A DNA stretch of 64,000 nucleotides from positions 1-64,000 of the forward strand of contig JAHGAU010000008.1 in NCBI GenBank assembly GCA_019925105.1, read 5' to 3'. This DNA is from Niebla homalea. Taxonomy: Eukaryota > Ascomycota > Lecanoromycetes > Lecanorales > Ramalinaceae. Below are positions 11,561-22,026 of the stretch, piece after piece. Made by a program: the position numbers and the translations under genes. Position 1 is the stretch's first letter; the number at the start of each line of letters is the position of its first letter. The notes below the pieces were generated by a model. That model was not told the DNA's origin and searched no databases. It saw only the letters and a list, made by a program, of their open reading frames with translations.

Positions 11561-13257
11561 TGGGTATTAAGTAGATTGAATGACTTAAGTATGATGAGAA
11601 AAACAGAAATTTAAGGGGGGGGAAGGGGTATTATATAGATAAATTATTGGCCAAGCCTTTACCAAGTTTATAACGATTATTTTGGAGTGAATATAGGTTC
11701 CAGGGCTTAAAAATAGCTAAGTTTATTAATAATCCAAAAATAACCGGGCTGTATAAAGGTTAATACTTAATAGCGGTAATAACGGTAATAGTAATATAAT
11801 AATTTAAAAATAAACCGGTTTAGGCCGGGCTTACCAACGTATTCATAATAATTTTATAATCGGTAAGTAGGAGTACCTTAAAGGGTATAAGCTAATGGGG
11901 TATATATTTATAAATAGCCCTTTATTATATAATTAAAAGGGGGGATTATATTAATAAAAATCATTATTTATTTTTTGGTTTTTTCCAACTTACTTATTTA
12001 ATATATGATTTTTAAAGCTTTTATTTTAATATTATATATATTAATAAACCTTTTATTACGGGATTAAACTATTAAAAGGTAATATGAATAATAAGGAAGT
12101 TATTAGTAATATAAAGTAAAGGTTTTATAAGTTAAAAACCTTTTTTAAATATATATTTAAATATAATAAATGGATTTTTTTGATTTTAACTTTATTTAAA
12201 AGCTTTTTTTTTTCTGTATAATTCGATTTTTTCCGGTAAGTAAAAGGGTAAATAAGCCTTAAGATATACCCCTTTAAAGGTTTTTAGGATTTTAGCGCCG
12301 GGAAGTAATTTTATACTTAACCGGTTTTAATAAAGGAATTTAATAACGGTAATAGTTCAATAATTAACCACTTAAATCATACGAAATAAACTGGGTTTAA
12401 AAGCTTATACTTAGATTTACGTTTTCCCCATAGAAGTTTTTATTATAGGGTATAAAGTAAGGAATAAGGTAATAAAATAAATAAAGTTTTAATAATTTTA
12501 TTTTAAAACTTAATAACTTTATTATAAATATATTTCTTAAAATACTTTTAAATTATAAAGGGTTTAATATAGGATAACGGCTAAGACTTTAATATCGTTA
12601 TCCTATATTAAAAAAAGTACTTTAATATAATAGTTATATAATTTAATTATTAAAAATTCCGAATATTCAATAAGGTATTTAATAATATAAGTATTAATAA
12701 TACCTGGATTATAATATATCCGGGCTAAATTAATACTATTTTAATAAAAATCTTTTTAGGTTTAATAAATATAATTAATAATTAAAAATAACCTAAATAT
12801 ACCTTATTAAACCTTAAAAATTAAACGGAAAAATATTTATTTTAATATTATTATAAGTATTAATGAACGGAATTTTATTTTTCCAATACCATTAAAAAGC
12901 TTTAATTTTAGGTTAAAAAGTTCAATTATTATATTTTAACGGGGAACGGCGGGGGAAAAAGTAAGTTTTAACGCCGGAAAGCGAACTTAAACTTAAACCT
13001 TTAGAATTCCTATACTTAGTAAAATCGATAATTAAATCGCCCCTTACCCGATCCGGGTTAAACGGGGCTCGTTTTATAGCCCGTGCTGAGCTTTATACTT
13101 TTGCTATATAAAGTTAAGGGATCCGGTCTGGAAAATACCTTAAACTATTTATTTTTAAAAATGAATAATTTGAGGGTGTAGCAGGGGTAAAGCGGAATTC
13201 CCCCCGGCGGAGGGAATGAATGGGTGGAGGCTGCAACCATTCAAAACTAGATGGTAG
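11561..13257. repeat. H-to-tail repeat unit, copy 1
   Basis: Begins with AAGTAGATTGAATGACTTAAG and GAAAAACAGAAATTTAAGGG, and passes through shared landmarks: TTGGCCAAGCCTTTACCAAG (11,647), ATAGCCCTTTATTATATAATT (11,915), GCCGGGAAGTAA (12,297), a near-palindrome GGATAACGG..CGTTATCC (12,571-12,604), TTATTTTTCC..ACCATTAAAAAG (12,880), AACGCCGGAAAGCGAACTTA (12,970) and CTATATAAAG (13,104). It ends with the hairpin module. Matching units are at 16,265-18,422 and 20,325-22,026, and the tail part recurs at 15,746-16,264. RIP-type differences are abundant. No protein can be read on either strand, so it may be non-coding or the far upstream region of the helicase unit. Confidence 0.8.
13137..13257. 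other. Terminal hairpin module, arm type CAACCATTCA
   Basis: Hairpin 1 spans 13,137-13,176 with fixed geometry: 5-nt outer stem (ACCTT / GAGGG), 10-nt arm AAACTATTTA, 10-nt loop, 10-nt arm TGAATAATTT. After 40 nt comes a second palindrome: TGAATGGGTG (13,217-13,226), 7-nt spacer GAGGCTG, CAACCATTCA (13,234-13,243), two bases, then ACTAGATGGTAG. The four arm sequences are one 10-mer and its complement, with differences mainly of the C/T or G/A kind expected from RIP. Confidence 0.8.
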
Positions 13258-15444
13258 TTTAATTAACTATTTACCCTTTTTTATTTCATCAATTCTTTAC
13301 CCTTTATTATTTAATTATTTATTTACCGTTTATTTTTATATTAATTATTTTCCCTTTATTTATTATTTTAACTATTTACCTTTTATTATTCTATCAATTA
13401 TTTACCCTTTGTTATTATAGTAATTACTTACCCTTTATTATTTACTTATATCTCTTATTATTTAATTAATTATTTACTACCTATTATTTAACTAACTATT
13501 TACCCTTTATTATTCATTTAAATCTTTACCTATTTATTTATTCTTTAATTATTAATATGTTTTTTCTTTAAATTAATTTTTTACCCCTTACTATTTAATT
13601 AACCCTTTACCCTTTATTATTTATTTAATTATTTTTTATTATTACCTTAACTATTTACTTTCTACTTTATTATTTAACTATTTATTTAGCTTTTATTATT
13701 CGATTGATTTCTTACCTTTTATTATTTAATTAATTTTTTACCCTTTGTTATTTAACTGATTATTTACCCTTTATTATTTAATTAATTATTTATACTTTAT
13801 TATTTAATTCATTATTTAACTTTTATTATTTAAGTAATTACTTACTTTTTATTATTTAATTTTATCTCTTTCTTTATTTAATTAATTATTTACTTTTTAT
13901 TATTTAAATAATTACCCTTTATTATTTTAAGTTATTCTTTACCTTATATTATTTACCTTTTATTATTTAACGTTTATTATTTGTTTAATTATTTACCTTT
14001 ATTAATTAATTATTTCTTTACCCTTTATTATTTAATTAATCATTTACCGTTTATTATTTAGTTTATTATTTACCCTTTATAATTTAATTAATTATTTACC
14101 CTTTTTTATTCAATTAATTGTTTACCCTTTTTTATTATATTAAGTATTTATACTTTATTATTTACCCTTTATTATTCATTCAATTATTTACCCCTTATTA
14201 TTTATTTATTTACGCTTTTTTTTTTTTTTTATTTAACTATTTTCCATTTATTATTCAATTATTTACTTACCCTTTATTATTTAATTAACTTTTTTTCCCT
14301 TTATTATTTAATTATTTATTTACCCTTTATTTTCATTTAATTATCTACCCCTTATTATTTAATTAAGTATTTACCCTTTATTATTTAATCAGTTATTCTC
14401 CTTTTATTATTATATTAATTATTTATACTTTATTATTTAATTAAACTTCTACTTTTTATTATTTAAGCAAGTATTTACCCTTTATTATTTAATTTTATCC
14501 CTTATAACTTAATTAAGTATTTATTACTTATTATTTAATTAATTATTTATACTTTATTTTTTATTCAATTTTTTACCTTTTATTATTTAATTAATTATTT
14601 ATACTTTATTGTTTAATTAACTATTTACCCTTTATTATTTAATCAATTATTTACTTTTTCTTATTTAATGATTATTTACCCTTTTTTATTTAGTTAACTA
14701 TTTATCTTTTATTATTTATTTTAACTATTTACCCTTTCTTATTTAATTAACTATTTCTTTTTTCTTATTTAATAATTATCTACTCTTCTTTATTTAATTA
14801 AATATTTATCTTTTATTATTTATTTTAATTATTTGCCATTTCTTATTTAATAATTATTTACCCTTCCTTATTTAGTTAATTATTTATCTTTTATTATTTA
14901 ATTAACTTATTAACCTTTCTTATCCAATAATTATTTAATTATTCTTATTTAATTAACTAGTTACCCTTTATTATTTAATTAATTCCTTACCCTTTATTAT
15001 TTAATTAATTCTTTCCCCCTTTTTATTTAATTAATTAGTTACCCTTTATTATTTATTTAATTATTTTTTATTATTTAAATAATTCTTTATCTTTTATTAT
15101 TTACCTTTTATTATTTAACCTTTCTTAACCCGTTATATTTTTTATTATTTAATTAACTGTTTATTTTTAATATTTACCTTTTATTATTTAACCTTTGTTA
15201 TTTATTTAAATTTTATGTTATCTATTCAACTATTTACGTCTATTATTTAATTATTTATTTACCATTTATTACCTGATTAATTGTTTACCCTTTATTCTTT
15301 ATTTATTTACCCTTTATTATTTAATTAACTATTTACCCTTTAATATTTAATTAACTATTTACCTTTTATTATTCAATTATTTGTTTACCCTTTATTATAA
15401 TATTAAGTATTTAATCTTTATTATTTACCTTTTATTATTTATCC
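13258..15444. repeat. AT-rich low-complexity tract, copy 2
   Basis: Same phrase structure as bases 1-2,464 (TTTACCCTTTATTATT alternating with TTTAATTAATTA). It starts directly behind the terminal hairpin module of copy 1 and leads into P module copy 2. No coding potential is seen; the small frame at 13,220-13,420 is only the start of the low-complexity run. Confidence 0.8.
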
Positions 15445-16264
15445 TTTATTAACCATATTAAAATAAGCCCTTAATATATAAATAACTAATAATTTTATTA
15501 ATATAAAAGGGTTTTTACCGGTTAAAGGTTATAAATAATAAGAGTTAAATTAAATAGAGGCTTTATTAAAAGTCTTAGCATAAGGACGCGACGCTAACGG
15601 CTATCCTATGCCAAGACATTTAAGAAATTAATTAAATAATAAAATTAATAAGGAAAAAGACGTAATTATTATTTATTATTATTAAGTAAATAATATATTT
15701 ATTAATATAATCCGGATTATAATAATTCCGGTATTATTATAAAGCTTTTTTTTCCGGCTATTTTTTAAATGTATTAATTATTATAAAAGATTAAAAATAA
15801 GCCGGATGCACCTTAAAACCTTAAGGAATTATTAAATAAACCCTATTGGTCAATACTATCGTAGCCGTTAATGGACGGATTTTTATTTTTCCGATACCAT
15901 TAAAAAGCGAAAAATTGTATGAAAAAAGTTAAATTACCACTTTTTCCCGAGGAACAGCCGATCGAAAAGTAATAATTAGCGCCGGAAAGCAAACTTAAAC
16001 CTTTACCCTCCGAATTCCCAAAGTTGATAAAATCGATAATTAAATAATTACTCCTCGGACGAACCTCGGAGGTATCGGGATTGATAGGCCGTGCTGAGAT
16101 CTACACCTTTTATATATAAAGCTAATAAATCCGGGCCGGTTCTACCCTCGAAAGAGTCATCCGCAGAAATGACTCTTTGGAGGGTCAAGTCCGAGAAGGC
16201 CGAGTTAGGGCCGGGAGGGCAAATGACTCTTTGGAGGGTGGAAAGAGTCAGAACTAGGTGATAG
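15445..16264. repeat. P module plus tail, copy 2
   Basis: P module at 15,445-15,745 (TTTTTACCGGTTAAAGG, GACGCTAACGGCTATCC), then the tail landmarks GGACGGATTTTTATTTTTCC (15,881), AACTTAAACC and TATATATAAAG (16,110), then the hairpin module. It lacks the H part. This copy is less mutated than the others in its last 250 bp (CpG and CpA are retained), so its hairpin is the clearest. Confidence 0.8.
16145..16264. other. Terminal hairpin module, arm type GAAAGAGTCA
   Basis: Hairpin 1 at 16,145-16,184: CCCTC, arm GAAAGAGTCA, loop TCCGCAGAAA, arm TGACTCTTTG, GAGGG. This is 14 of 15 possible pairs, with one G-G mismatch at the arm base. After 39 nt: TGACTCTTTG (16,224-16,233), spacer GAGGGTG, GAAAGAGTCA (16,241-16,250), GA, ACTAGGTGATAG. 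The next repeat unit (H of copy 3) begins immediately after. Confidence 0.9.
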
Positions 16265-18422
16265 GTTAATTAAGTAGTAAGTAGATTCAGTAATATAAGT
16301 ATAATAAGAAAAACAGAAATTTAAGGGGGGGGAAGGGGTATTATATAGATAAATTATTGGCCAAGCCTTTACCAAGCCTATAACGATTATTTTAAAGTAA
16401 ATACAAATTCCAGGGCTTAAAAATAACTAAGTTTATTAATAATCCAAAAATAATCGGGCTATATAAAGGTTAATACTTAATAACGGTAATAACGGTAATA
16501 ACAATATAATAATTTAAAAATAAACCGGTTTAAGCCGGGCTTACCGACGTATTCATAATAATTTTATAATTAGTAAGCAAGAGTACCTTAAAGGGTATAA
16601 GTTAATAGGGTATAAGTCTATAAATAACCCTTTATTATATAATTAAAAGAGGGGTAATAAAAATATTAAAATAAGGTTTATTTTTTAGATTTTTCTTAAA
16701 ATACTTAATAATTACTTTATAATTCTAGATTTTTCTTTTATTATATTAAATAAAAAAGGCCTTTTTATAAAGTAAATTAACCTTAATAAAAATAATTAAA
16801 TATTAAGTAAATTATTAATAAAATAAGAATAAGATTTTAATATTTAAATAACGTTTTTAAAAATATCTTTAAATATAATAAATGAATTTTTTTAATTTTA
16901 ACGTTATTTAATAGCGATTTTTATTCTTAATATTTTGGGTTTTTTTAATAAATAAAAGGGTAAATAATTAATAAGATATACCCCCTTAAATAGTTTTTGA
17001 ATTTTAACGCCGGGAAATAACCCTATACTTAACCGGTTTAAGTTATAAAATTTAATAATATAAATAACTTAATATTTAATTATCCGATTTATATGAAATA
17101 AATAATATTTAAAAGCTTATATTCAAATATACCTTTTTCTTATAGAATATTTTATTATATGATTATATAAGGTAATATAATAAGGAAAACTTTAAAATTT
17201 CTATTATAAAATTTAATAATTTTATTTTAAAATAAATTTATAATATTACCGTAAAAATTAAGGGCCTAATATAAGATAACGATTAACGTTTTAACGTTAT
17301 TATTTTATATTAAGATTACCTTAATATATTACTTAATAACCTAAATATTAAAATATTTATTAATTACTTTTAATTTAATCCATTAATACCTTTTTAATAT
17401 TAAATTGATTATTTACTTTTTTTTATTTATTTAATTCTTTACCACTTATTATTTTATTAATTCTTTCCTTTTTTTTTATTTAATTAATACTTTACCCCTT
17501 ATTATTTAATTAACCTTTACCCTTTTTAATTTAATTAATTAACTTTTATTATTTAATTAATTCTTTACTTTTCTTTATTTAATTATTATAAATCCTTTAT
17601 AATTAATATTATTATTTATATTAATTTAAACCCTTACTATATTAATAACCGTTAATCTTATTAATATAAAAGGGTTCTTACCGGTTAAAGGTTATAAATA
17701 ATAAAAGTTAAAGTAAATAAAGAAATTATTAAAACTCTTAATATATAATAACGACGTTAACGGTTATTTTATATTAAGATATTTAAGAAATTATTTAAAT
17801 TAAAAAATTATTAAAAAAAAAAAAGTAATTATTATTAAAGGAAAAAACGTAATTATTATTATTAAGTAAACAATATAACTATTAATATATTTAACTTTAT
17901 AATAATTCCGATATTAATATAACCGCTTTTTTTTATATTATTTTTCAGAATTAAAAAAAAAATAAAAAAAATTAATAATACTCCGGGTATATTTAAGAAA
18001 ACCGTAAAATTGGAATTATAAGATTTATAGCTTAATATTATAATAAGTAATAACGGACGGATTTTTATTTTTCCGACATTATTAAAGAGCTAAAATTCAT
18101 ATAAAAAAAATTAAATTAAAGGATTTTTCCGGGGAATAACCAAATAAAAGTTAAGAATTAACGCCGGGAAATAAACTTAAACTTAAACCTCCAGAATTTT
18201 AAAACGTAATAAAATCAATAAGTAAATTGCCCGTTAACCGATTCGGGTTAAATAAGGTTCATTTTAAAGCCCGTATTAAGATCTATACCTTTTATATAGA
18301 ACGTTAAGGATTCTATAGAAAAAAACCCCTTTAATAAGTTACTTTAAAAAATAACTTATTAAAGGGTTTAACGGCGGATCGCAGAATTCCCCTTAAATAA
18401 GGAAATAACTTATTAAAGGGTC
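16265..18422. repeat. H-AT-P-tail repeat unit, copy 3 (fullest arrangement)
   Basis: H part 16,265-17,400 (same landmarks as copy 1), a short AT-rich tract 17,400-17,590, P module 17,591-17,935, tail 17,936-18,422. It is the only copy showing H, AT tract, P and tail in order, so it may represent the ancestral layout. Copies 1 and 4 lack the AT tract and most of P, and copy 2 lacks H. Heavily RIP-mutated; no proteins are readable. Confidence 0.75.
18327..18422. other. Terminal hairpin module, arm type TAATAAGTTA, last arm lost
   Basis: Hairpin 1 at 18,327-18,366: CCCTT, TAATAAGTTA, loop CTTTAAAAAA, TAACTTATTA, AAGGG, perfectly paired over 15 bp. After 39 nt the arm TAACTTATTA recurs (18,406-18,415), followed by the 7-nt spacer AAGGGTC. 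The expected second copy of the forward arm and ACTAGGTGATAG are missing: the unit is cut there and helicase copy 2 sequence follows about 25 bp later. Confidence 0.85.
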
Positions 18423-18444
18423 GAGTAAATAATAATTAAATAAT

Positions 18445-20030
18445 AGATAATTTAATCCTTAAGTTCCAGTAAATTAAGTCGAAGGGTATAAGCCCTTAAA
18501 AGGATAAGGACTTAAAAAAGGTAATAATACCACTTAATTTAATAATATAATTCATAGGTAAGGACCAGGTAAAATCGGTGTTAATACCGTATATTATTAA
18601 GCTATTAAGTAAAAGGCTTTAATAATCGTCCTTAGATAAATCCTAATATAAAAGGCTTAAAAAAAAACGTAATAATAAATCTTTAAGTTCATTTAAAGAA
18701 TATAATAAATCCTTAAAATTATTATCGGATAAATTATTAATAAGTTCTTCGTTAAATTTATTAAAAAAAAAGGTTATTAATATATATATTTAAATAAAAA
18801 ATAAAAGTAATAAAAATAAAAATAAAAAAAAGGGTAAAATAAAATATAAAAAAGGTAAAAAAAAAAAAAAAAAAAAGGGTAAAAATTATAAGTTAAAAAA
18901 TAAATATAAATAATAAATAATAAATAATAAAGAAAAAATAAAGATAACTTATTTTTTTAATTAACTTTTTATAAATTTTAATACTTTAATAAATAAAGTA
19001 AAAAATAATTTAATATATTTATACTTTAAACGATTCCTTAAAGTAAATAACCTAATATTCTATAAATAAATAAATATATTAAGTTAAACCTTAATATAAA
19101 AGTGGATCGTATTTAAATTAAAATATATTATAAATGGTTTTTTATTTATAACGTTACTGGTTTCTTTATAATTTATATATTCTAATAAATTCCGGTTTAC
19201 GGTATTCGGCTTATTAATTAAAACGGCTTTTTTAAATAAAACCTTAATTAATTTTATTATTAAATATAATAATAAAATTAATAATTATTCTGGATTGTTC
19301 GATTTTAAAGTTAATTTTACCGGTAATTTTAACCAAAACCGGATTATAATTAAATTAAAATTCAATAAATAAATAGCTTAACCGGTATAAATAATTTAGG
19401 TATTAACCTTGAATTTTTCCGGTTTTATAATTATTATATTTATATTTTCGGTAACCGTTTTAATCCGTTCCGTTAATTTCCTTATTTTAATCGTATAAAT
19501 AAAAGCCGGAATATTTATAAGCGGATTATTATTATTATTATTATTATCCGTATTAAATACTTTAAATAAATAACGATTTAAGCCAGCGTTAAATAACTAT
19601 TAATATTTAATTAATATTTATTAAAAGTTTAAATTTAAACGGTTTTTTCATTAAAAATTACCCGTTTTTTATAATTTATATATATTTAGATAATTAATAC
19701 GATAATATAAAGTAATACCGTTTAATAATAAATAAATATAAAAGTAATTATTATATTTAAAACCGGAAAGAACCGGTAATAAAGGTAAAGGTAAAATTAA
19801 CTTATCTGGAATATTAATATTATCAAAGTAATTCTCCATAATATAAGTATAAATTTTACCTTTTATTAAAGGGGTAAGTTAAAGGTATTATTTATTAAAA
19901 TAACCACGTAATTCTTAAAATTATATACCGTATTTATAATTATAATAAATTAAAGCTCGATAATCAGATAAATAATAAAAGGCCTTCTTAATAAAAGCTT
20001 AAGGCGAGTTTATTATATAAATAAATAAAT
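18445..20030 (-). pseudogene. Partial RecQ/TLH-like helicase relic, copy 2 (N-terminal part only)
   Basis: Collinear with 9,695-11,272 of copy 1. The shared phrase GTCGAAGGGTATAAGCCC is near 18,478 and 9,729, and the N-terminal DUF3505-like end lies at 19,850-20,020. The helicase core (Walker A, DEAH, GRAGR) is absent because the repeat ends near 18,445. Heavily RIP-mutated and not functional. It is flanked on its 5' side by a period-7 minisatellite and an H-to-tail unit, the same order as copy 1, so the duplicated segment includes all three parts. Confidence 0.8.
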
Positions 20031-20034
20031 AAAA

Positions 20035-20312
20035 ATAAAAAGTATAAAAATAAAATTAATAATAAATAAAAGTAAAGGGTCATAAGCGATAAAGGTAAAG
20101 GGTAATAAATAATAAAGGTAAAAGTCGGTAAAGGTAAAGGTCAATAAAGTAAAGGTAGGTAAAGGTAAAGGTGGTAAAGGGTAAATGGTAAAAGGTAAAA
20201 GGTAAAAGGTAAAAGGTAAAAGGTAAAAGGTAAAAGGGGAAAGGGGAAAGGGGAAAGGGGAAAGGGGAAAGGGGAAAGGGGAAAGGGTATTGGTAAAGGT
20301 AAAGGTAGTAAG
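20035..20312. repeat. Period-7 minisatellite, GGTAAAA then GGGGAAA
   Basis: Near 20,180-20,235 the unit is GGTAAAA (about 7 copies), switching at about 20,236 to GGGGAAA (about 7 copies), with irregular GTAAAGG flanks. Placement upstream of helicase copy 2 mirrors 11,285-11,560. A 142-aa minus-strand frame through it has no independent support. Confidence 0.85.
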
Positions 20313-20324
20313 TAATAAGTGGAG

Positions 20325-22026
20325 TGTAATTGGGTTAATTAAGTAGTAAGTAGATTCAGTAATATAAGTGTAATAAGAAAAACAGAAATTTAAGGGGGAA
20401 GGGGTATTATATAGACAAATTATTGGCCAAGCCTTTGCCAAGCCTATAACGATTATTTTAAAGTAAATACGAGATTTAAGGCTTAAATATAATTAAGCTT
20501 ACTAATAATTTAAAAATAACCGGGCTATATAAAGCCTAATATTTAATGGTAGTAGTAACGGTAATAACAATATAATAATTTAAAAATAAACCGGTCTAAA
20601 CTAGGCTTACCGACGTATTCATAATAATTTTATAATTATTAAGCAGGAATACCTTAAAGGGTATAAGTAAATAAGGTATATATCTATAAATAGCCCTTTA
20701 TTATATAATTAAAAAAGGTTAATAATAATAATAAAAATTAATATTTATTTTTCAGTCTTTCCTTAATTACTTACTTTATATTCAATATTTTTAAGCTTTT
20801 ATTTTATTATTATATATATTAATAATGCTTATATTACGGGTTTAAAGTATTAAAAGAAATAATCAATAATAAGAAAGTTATTAATAATATAAAATTATAA
20901 TTTTTTTATTTAAATAGCCTTTTTAAATATAAATTTAGATATAATAGATGGATTTTTTTGATTTTAACGTTATTTAATAGCTTTTTTTTTCTATATAATT
21001 CAATTTTTTTCGGTAAGTAAAAGGGTGGATAAGCCTGAATATATACCCCTTTAAATGTTTTTTTTGGATTTTAACGCCGGGAAGTAACTTTATACTTAAC
21101 CGGTTTAAATTCTGGAATTTAATAATATGAATAATTAAATATTTAATTATCCGATTCGTATAAAATAAATAATATTTAAAAGCCTATACTTAGATCTATT
21201 TTTTCCCTATAGAAGTTTTTATTATAAAATATAAAATAATAAAATAAATTAAGCCTTAAGATTTTTATTATAAGATTTTTATTATAAAATTTAATAATTT
21301 TATTATTCTAAAAGTAACTTTAAACCCTTAATTATTAAAGGCTTAATATAGGATAATAGTTAAGGCTTTAACGTTATTATCTTATATTAATCCTTTTATT
21401 ATATATTACTTTATTATTAAAATTCCTAAATATTAAAATAAAAGCGTTAATAATATAACTATAAATAATCCTCGGAATATAATATCTTCAGTATTAATTA
21501 ATTCCGTTTTTTTTAAGGAATTTTTTAAATACTATAAATAAATTTAAGGATTAAAAATAACCCGGATATACCTTATTTAATAATGAAAATTAAGTAACCT
21601 TAAATTTACCTTAATATTATTATAGGCTATAATAAACGGATTTTCGTTCTTCCGGTACCGTTATAAAGCGGGAAAGTATATAAAGAAAGTTAAATTATTA
21701 TATTTTAATAAGGAACGGTGGATTAAAAAGTAAATTTTAACGCCGGGAAGCGAACTTAAACTTAAACTTTTAGAATTCCGATAGTTAATAAAATCGATAA
21801 TTAAATCGCCCGTTAATTAATTTAAGTTAAATAAGGCTCGTTTTAAAGCCCGTATTAAAATCTATAACTTTTATACTTAAAGTTTCTTCATCCCTTATAC
21901 TTTACCCCTCCTTCGGATCACTTGAAGAAATAATCCGAAGGAGGGTCGAATCGGAAATCGCGGAATTGCCCGCTTGCAGGGCAAATGATCCGAAGGAGGC
22001 TCCTTCGGATCACCACTAGGTGATAG
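20325..22026. repeat. H-to-tail repeat unit, copy 4
   Basis: Starts GGGTTAATTAAGTAGTAAGT and GAAAAACAGAAATTTAAGGG, then the same landmarks as copy 1: TTGGCCAAGCCTTTGCCAAG at 20,424, GCCGGGAAG at 21,075, a near-palindrome GGATAATAG..ATTATC at 21,351, and AACGCCGGGAAGCGAACTT at 21,739. It lacks the AT tract and most of the P module. It ends with the hairpin module and is directly abutted by a LINE. Confidence 0.8.
21906..22026. other. Terminal hairpin module, arm type CTTCGGATCA
   Basis: Hairpin 1 at 21,906-21,945: CCCTC, CTTCGGATCA, loop CTTGAAGAAA, TAATCCGAAG, GAGGG (one RIP-type mismatch). After 40 nt: TGATCCGAAG (21,986-21,995), spacer GAGGCTC, CTTCGGATCA (22,003-22,012), CC, ACTAGGTGATAG. 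The loop ends in AGAAA as in copy 2. Confidence 0.9.

Noticed and set aside
20013..20441. 142-codon minus-strand frame
   Set aside because: Runs through the heptamer minisatellite and into the H unit; composition is that of the repeat.
6560..22026. Helitron carrying the helicase
   Set aside because: The helicase pattern is RecQ (ESGRAGR, DEAH-like), not Pif1/RepHel, no Rep motif is seen, and the terminus lacks a CTRR end next to the hairpin.
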